A stretch of DNA of 64,000 bases, taken from contig MZZL01000401.1 in assembly GCA_002749535.1 (NCBI GenBank), positions 296,796 to 360,795 on the forward strand, given 5' to 3'. The DNA comes from Apophysomyces variabilis. Its lineage: Eukaryota; Mucoromycota; Mucoromycetes; Mucorales; Mucoraceae. Positions 57,946-64,000 of the stretch are shown here, in pieces. Within the stretch, counting starts at the first letter, position 1; every line of letters begins with the position of its first letter. Below the pieces are notes generated by a model. The model was not told the origin of the DNA and ran no database searches. It worked only from the letters and a program-made list of their open reading frames with translations. A program made the translations under genes and the position numbers.

Positions 57946-59943
57946 ATAGGAAAGTGGAGATCCCGTCAGTATAAAAGTATTTTCTAAGTAGCATATATTG
58001 CATTACAAAAAGCAGTATATATCTATTAGAGTACGTACCATCTCTATCAATAGCAAGACATATCTGGCGCATTATAGATTTTCGGCAAATGTCTTTTCTG
58101 CAAGATTGGTTTGGTAAGCACCCGTATAGACAGTAAGCAAACCGTAAGGATGCATGCATTACCATGATTCCACCCAGCATTGACCAATTTCTAAGGCAAT
58201 CCATCGATTGATCTGTTATGTACAGCAATAGTAAGCAAACGTTATAAATGACTTGCACAAATTTTTCAAGAAAACCTTTAGAGATTACATGCTGGGTACG
58301 CAGTTGTGCCACATAACTGATGGTCTAGAAGTTGAGTGATAGAGCTTAGTGTTATTATCCTGTCCTCAACCCTACGTAGTCCAGACTGAAAATTGCACAA
58401 ACTTACGATGTACTTAGATTGATGAATGTGTTAGTGTCAATGGTCAATATTTTCCATAAGAAATGAGGGATATCACGCTTAAACAGAGTAGCGCGCAGAC
58501 AAGTAGACACATTCGTCGTAAATCGCCATTCATTCACGGGTCTTCGAACACAACATCGCTAATTCAGTCAATAATCAGCAACGGCGTAGTAAAGACGGTT
58601 ACCTTTGTTCGGATGTAAGAACATCATTATCCACGAATCAAGCGAAGGAGCAACTGTGATATGAACGAACAATTTTTGTGTCTCATGGCATTGAATACCG
58701 AAGCAAAACTAACAGATGTACTTTCTCTTGAAACTTGAATTTATCGACCTTGAAGCAATTGAGCTTATGCCAAAGATGGGGATTGCGAAAATGGTTCTTT
58801 GACCAAACGCAAGGTAAAGTACACAGTAAATAATAATAGCAATGTAAATAATGATACCATAATATTCTTGCGAATGTCAATACGAAACAAATGTTGTTTT
58901 AACTATGGAAAACGTAAGATAACTGCACATGTCAGTCGATGTTTGTAAACGGCATGAATGTACAAGTAAACGTCCGTAACCAACTCACTGCGCCTTACAT
59001 ACCTGCTGCGAAAGCATTAGAACAGTCATGGCAGCGTAAAATACCAATATCCAGGTATTTCTACGGCTAGCACCGAGAGTAGTGGCTTTGTTGAAGCGAA
59101 TGAAGTTCCTGCAGGTAGGTTATACATTGATTAATTATGCTTTAGTGGACTTGTTTGTATGTTCTGGCAATAGTGTGCAGCAACCTTTTCTTCATTCAGA
59201 GATAAAGGGGAACGGTGTCACTCCTTGGTAACTGTGATATACCAGTCTAAATAACTTAAACTTACTCTGCTCTTGTATCCTCATATCCCAAAGAGACCGC
59301 GAGACGAACTTATCAGAAGAAAGGACAACTCCCTCAAATATTGGGGTTGCTAATAAGCGAAAAAAAAAAAAGCTTAAGCCAAAAAAATCTAACTATTCTC
59401 AGAACCTCTCATTTGATCCCCTTGATACAGTTCTCTAGCTAAACCAGCGTGAAATATATATAAACAAAGCAAGTTTAAAATGAAGAACATGATCTCTTTT
59501 GTACTGCTTATGAGGTGTCCTCTTACGTGTCCCACTGTATCTCGGAAATCGATTGTCAATTTAAGTCAAGTTGTCTGACAATTTTTATGTTTTTTTTCTG
59601 TTTGTAATAGGAATAGATGGACAAACTACAAGTTGAAATGGGGAGAATGGTATGTAGATACGCTCTGGACGATGCTAGTTGGGTTAGCCTGATGGGTTGT
59701 CGAATGGGCGTGCCATTGTGTTCATTTGCATAGATTACGCATAAATTATTCAGTTACACAAAGACCCCTGTTATGCTATTTGACGGGTGATCACACATCC
59801 ATTCCTTCCCCTTGCCCTAAGATCGATTACTGCGTCCACCTTTACGTCCATTTGTACTTTAAGTCGTCGCTTTGTGTGACTATACATAGTTTGGATGGTC
59901 ATGTACCTGTCCTCCTTGTGATAGACGTATCTTTCCAGTATAC
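57946..59943. other. gene-poor spacer
   Basis: About 2 kb, AT-rich. A 128-codon minus-strand open frame (57926-58312) has no recognised family and no splice-confirmed extension. An A11 run is near 59360. No RNA gene was recognised. Confidence 0.35.
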
Positions 59944-60877
59944 CTAGATCTTTTTGATACTACTTGTGCTTTCCTTGATGCCTCTTTCGATAGCCGTTAC
60001 AGCACTGCTTTCTTCGACTTTTTTAATTATTGATGCTGAAGCACGTGTCGACTTCTTCTTTCTTTTATTGTATCTTGACCTCACAACCTCTCTACTGTTT
60101 AGAACTATGCCTTGAATGGTCGCAGTGTGGTGCGGACTAACTTTGATGACATGAGCAAACCTGAGCCTATGATTTCGGTATGTGCAACTCAGCGCATTTA
60201 AATTTAAGAATGCCCCCATAACAAGTTTGGGTTATGGCTTGCATCTGGCAAGGTCTTAATTATATTTCCGTCGGGGTCGAAGACATCAAAACCATCCATA
60301 TCATTATCCTTGACATTGCATAAGACCTGGAATGTGGTCGTTTGATTTAGTACAAGCGAATAGATAGCTGAAGGACGCACTATAGGACAAGTAGAGCTAG
60401 AAAACTTCTTGCAATCAGTCACTGCAAAAATCGTGTTTGCAAGCAAGCCTAATGGCGCGTTCAACGAAGGGTGACGGTCGGCAGCAATTTCGTCGGTGGG
60501 GCAGAGAACAAATGGTTGCAGAAAGCAGTAGATTTCCTCCATAACCTTGCCTTTTAAGCGTTCAGATCAAGTTTAGTGAATCTTTTTTGCAAAGATTCGA
60601 CAGTTATACTGTATATGGAGAAGTTTTCTAATACTTGAACCTGGTTTATAGCTGTTGTCAGTCTTTGCAACCTGGAACAACTGGTTTCTTTGGACTTTTC
60701 CATCTTCTTTGCAGGTAACATCGATATTGTTACGGTTTCGAATCCACGCTTCGTCCCAATTTTGTAACTGGTCCGGCTGGGCGGCCTCTCCTCGCTCGCA
60801 TCCGAAGACCACTCCTTGTGCTCTATTTCTTCCTCTTCCTGACCATTGTACTCTTCCTCAACATCTTCAAGTGCCAT
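59944..60877 (-). pseudogene. decayed or frameshifted protein-coding sequence of unknown family
   Basis: Three adjoining minus-strand open frames lie head to tail in different frames: 60877-60554 (acidic start MALEDVEEEYNGQEEEEIEH), 60542-60204 (MEEIYCFLQPFVLCPTDEIA ... VLCNVKDNDMDGFDVFDPDG) and 60219-59944 (LSCTYRNHRLRFAHVIKVSP ... basic KKRKKKSTRAS). The composition is protein-like and the junctions overlap or nearly touch, so this reads as one former gene with two frameshifts, or a gene with unresolved introns. The family was not recognised. Upstream frames in the same direction (to about 61150) may be further pieces. Confidence 0.4.
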
Positions 60878-63629
60878 GTCTTCACTATTAATTAATATGT
60901 TTTTTCATATCAAAATCGTTTAATTCTCCATTAGATGCACTCTCTGGACGCTTCTTCTGCTTGTTTACATCAAGTTTTGTTGCGCGAGTAATTTCGATCT
61001 GGTTGATTTGAGATTTGCAATGATAATTGAAAGTTTCCGCATATGGCTATCATGAGGTTGTATCCGGCTTTTCATCTTTTCAAACCGACGAAATTGATAT
61101 TCGATACACCAATTAATTGTGGCAATTGACAGTCTGTTGTCACCATTGTACAATATAAAGTAAATGGGATTAGCTTTAAGTTGAAATCAGGAAGCAATGC
61201 TAACATTCTGTTTTTTCTTCCGCCTTTCCGACAGCGCAGAGTGTACACTTCTTTTTTGCGTTTTGGTGCCAATGAAAAACGTAATAAAAGCAACTCCAAT
61301 CTTTGAAGCAAGTAAGGAATCATTGAACCCGGCCAAATGTTCTGTCAATCGGTACTGTATTGCAGTAAATAAACCGCAATGTTATTACTCAGAGCATTTG
61401 CCAAAGGTTTCCTGGGGTAGTGATTTTGCACAGGAAATTCCATATTCCATAAAGGCTTGCTTGGTCAATACACGGGATCTAAAACCGCTCATATGGTGTG
61501 AAAGCAGGTGAGAATAAATAGTTTTGGGAAAGAATGTCATATGCGGCATCGTTTGAATTGCCTTTCTTCTCATGGACGACGAGGAGATTTTGTTGTACCT
61601 CGACTGTCGGTGGAGTCAGGATTAAAGGCAATGATAATTTCTCCCTCGCTGCATGAGATGGAAGCATTCTCTTTACGTCTATAAGGTTCCCTCCTCTGCG
61701 ATAGTGATGCGTTAAACATAACGAAGAAATAATAGGCAAAGCGATCACTTGCCAAGTGCGTTTATCGATGACGGCTTGCTTGGCAAGCAAATGACACCTC
61801 AAATAAGGAAGTCGTTAATAATTCCACTTTGTGTCTATTAGCTTCATTATCATCTCTACATCTGAGATTGCTACATCTTTCCCCAATGGATACATTGGCG
61901 CGTATTGGAATTTTTGATTAGATTGAAAGATCATCCGCCAATTGCTAAAGTACAAGTTGCCGAGGAGCGATTACCAGGGAGTAAAAAGCCAACATGCTCT
62001 GCCTGAATTCGAGGGATCAAATCTGTACAATGATTTGATTAATTTACTTCAATACAGTATGTCGTGTCCTGCGGCAATGGACAAAGCAATTCGAACCTTA
62101 AATTATCCTGAGAATTACCCATCCAGCTGCAGAGCTAGAATTCTGTTCGTCAAGCTCGATTATACAGCATTTGTGGGTATATGATTAACATATACACAAT
62201 ATGACATTTGAACTAACTCTTATAAAGTGTCGACTTAATGCTAGCACCGATGGCTGAGCGAACACGCGCTAGTTGAAAATTTATACCGCTTTTAAACAGC
62301 TTGCTCCGGCCACGTCTTGACGTAATAAAGTTTGAGTGGTAAGCTGATAGGTCCCTATTCCTCTGCCGTCACTAAAGTCTTTCCAGGATGAAAGTTTTAT
62401 GTTCTGGACGGGGACAACAAAGTGGGACGGTTGCATTACAGCTGTTGAAGATGAAGGCCCGCTCCGTTTTGCAGAGTTCGCAATGGGAACAAACAAAGCA
62501 CCCCACAAACAAGAGCAACATTATGGAATTAAAGATGTACCGCAAAGCCTACGATTTAGCGAGTGGTGGAAGAGATGAGCAGACACCAATTTACGTTAAA
62601 AAACGTAAATGGTAGAGTTGTCATGCAGTCGACTTTGAGCACATTCTGATTAATTACCGTAGGGCTCACGCTAAATTTCGAGACCCTCCGTTGTGTAGCA
62701 GTCCATGCTACAGATAGGTCTTTATGACCTTGTCTGCGCATTGGCCTGTATAGGCGACGATGGGTGATGACAATTTGAAGTGTACTTTACACGAGGGGTA
62801 CTTTCCACTACCTAGAATGCGAGGCACAAAGGGCCGAAACTAGTAGCCAGCAAGCACCCTTCTTGTCATGATGCCCAAGGGCTAAGCCGGTGACTGGTAC
62901 CTATTTTATGTCTATTGGAAGGAAGGACAGTGAAAATCTGCGTTTTTTTAAGCCATTAAGCAGAGATATTGATGAAAGTAATGCATCTGAGAATTCTTGG
63001 GCGTCCTATGTATTCCAAAACATCGACAGTTATATAGGATGAATGAGATCTATGCTCTGTTATGATTTAGTTAATTGTGTTCCAATATCTTTTGGGTCGA
63101 ACTAAGGCGGGCAAGTAATTTATCACAGATTGTTCCTGATGTCAGCCATGGCAGATCAACACAGGGCTAATGCTGGTAGGCTACAGCCTCATAAGCTGTG
63201 TCTCAAAGCTGGCCAGTGTGCTGTGCTTTATCCGTAGGCTAACTCCTCAAATTACTCTCTGTTTTTAATAGTATGTGCCGATTTATCGTAGACTTATACC
63301 TCATTCTGAAGGCAGATATAGCCGTTGGTGCACTAACCTGTCAGATCGCCTGTATTCGGCTCATCGGTATGTCATCTTACAGATACTGACCCTCTTCAGT
63401 TTATTTTATGCCATTTCTCCAATAAATATGCATTTGCAAAACGTTTTTTTAATGAATGCATCAAAAGTTTAAGCAAAATATATGCAAAAGTTCCAACCTT
63501 ATATGAGTGTTCCGTTGACTGAGAGGTGTTAAAAAGGAAGGAGTGAGATAATATCACGAGTCAAACAAGTTAACATCAGTGTTGTATTCTCCAGCGAGTG
63601 ACCGGTTAAAAGAAAATAAAAGTCCATAT
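60878..63629. other. gene-poor region with fragmentary open frames
   Basis: About 2.7 kb. Fragments with some protein character but broken frames include a minus-strand frame at 61479-61802 (LSLPLILTPPTVEVQQNLLV) and plus-strand pieces at 61942-62184 and 62388-62615. In that last stretch the phrase YVLDGDNKVGRLHYSC shifts frame into GPLRFAEFAMGTNKAPHKQE. This suggests decayed repeat-borne genes. No intact gene was seen. Confidence 0.35.
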
Positions 63630-64000
63630 ATGAAAGCTGCGGACAGATTTTGTTGTCATTTCTTTTTATTTTTCTTCAATCCCACAATAGATAAGCATAA
63701 AAACCGCAAAAGACCTATTGAAGAGGAAGATGATGACTTCCAGCCGCATATTGTCCTTCAACGCAAAACACATTCAGGTAAGCAGTAATGCTTTTATGAC
63801 CGTGGCGTATTGGCAGCTAAATTGCGATATGATTAAAGTTGGCCCCACTGCCAAAAAGAAGAAAGGAAAAGAAAAGGTTATAGACTCAGTCGATGTCGCG
63901 CAAAAGGATGCTTATGAGACAGTGAGTTCACTCCACAAATACACTGAAAGCATTCCTGAAGCAGGTACTTAACTTTTTCCCACGCTTTCGGGATCTTGCT
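63630..64000 (+). CDS. 5' part of an unrecognised gene at the right edge
   Basis: Tentative model with exons 63630-63651, 63691-63777 and 63839-63964, a donor GTACTT at 63965, and continuation beyond the window. It would encode MKAADRFYKHKNRKRPIEEE, then DDDFQPHIVLQRKTHSVGPT, a basic KKKKGKEK string, and VDVAQKDAYETVSSLHKYTE. The basic/acidic start suggests a nuclear protein. The first intron would be only 39 bp, and the frame is also open without it. The family was not recognised. Confidence 0.42.

Noticed and set aside
57926..58312. 128-codon minus-strand open frame
   Set aside because: It overlaps the edge of the dispersed repeat, has unusual Cys/Tyr/Leu-rich composition and no recognised family or splice-supported extension. 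Kept only as a note.
1..64000. tRNA, rRNA or snRNA genes
   Set aside because: Isolated GTTCGAA-like strings were seen, but none with a matching A box and cloverleaf pairing; no RNA gene can be supported by eye.

Overview
This window is nuclear DNA of an early-diverging filamentous fungus, most likely Mucoromycota (a Mucorales-type genome); the genus cannot be fixed from sequence alone. The grounds are: many short introns (about 40-65 bp, GT..AG); conserved fungal/eukaryotic genes packed 75-200 bp apart; an EBP-type sterol isomerase; a minor-spliceosome protein (U11/U12-35K); a divergent septin; a GT49 glycosyltransferase; and LINE, Tc1/mariner and MULE elements. No organellar, prokaryotic or viral gene block is present.

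Layout. 1-10.7 kb is a gene-dense block: RIX1/PELP1-like ribosome-biogenesis protein (-, runs off the left edge), Munc13-type C2/MHD protein (-), AP-3 sigma (+, divergent from the Munc13 gene across 199 bp), a septin-like GTPase (-) and a type I metacaspase (-). 11-22 kb is a repeat island: a broken LINE ORF1 (+), a degenerate dispersed repeat, a 5'-truncated LINE ORF2 3' end (-), then an intact-looking 5.25-kb MULE transposon (15982-21230). Beyond the transposon lie an LTR-like stretch and a GC-rich degenerate minisatellite. 22-25.4 kb is gene-poor. 25.4-43.2 kb is again gene-dense: PhyH dioxygenase (+), bHLH factor (-), MOB4/phocein (-), GT49 glycosyltransferase (+), CorA/Mnr2-type Mg2+ transporter (+), U11/U12-35K (+), a 754-aa coiled-coil protein (+), EBP sterol isomerase (-) and an ACT-domain protein (-). 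43.5-45.7 kb holds a Tc1/mariner relic. 45.7-56.1 kb contains a SAM methyltransferase (+), F-box/LRR protein (+), bystin/ENP1 (+), FAF2/UBXD8 (-), LSM3 (+) and an SFP1/JAZF1-like zinc-finger protein (-). 56-63.6 kb is gene-poor with repeats and decayed coding sequence, and a new gene seems to start at the right edge.

Most striking feature. The MULE transposon has 337-bp terminal inverted repeats that look identical by eye, a 9-bp target-site duplication and subterminal 31-bp repeats. It carries one five-exon gene whose spliced frame stays open for 988 codons. The predicted protein joins a FAR1-like DNA-binding region, a DDE MULE transposase core, a SWIM zinc finger and a C-terminal OTU-type cysteine protease with its Cys and His intact. 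This resembles the plant MULEs that carry a ULP1-like SUMO protease, but with a deubiquitinase fold.

Functional themes among the host genes: ribosome biogenesis (RIX1, bystin, and the SFP1-like factor by family), vesicle traffic (Munc13, AP-3), RNA processing (U11/U12-35K, LSM3), ER and sterol biology (FAF2, EBP), and STRIPAK/septin morphogenesis. They look like ordinary neighbours rather than a cluster. Exon models were built by hand from splice sites and reading-frame closure; where the exon sum was verified as a multiple of three this is stated.
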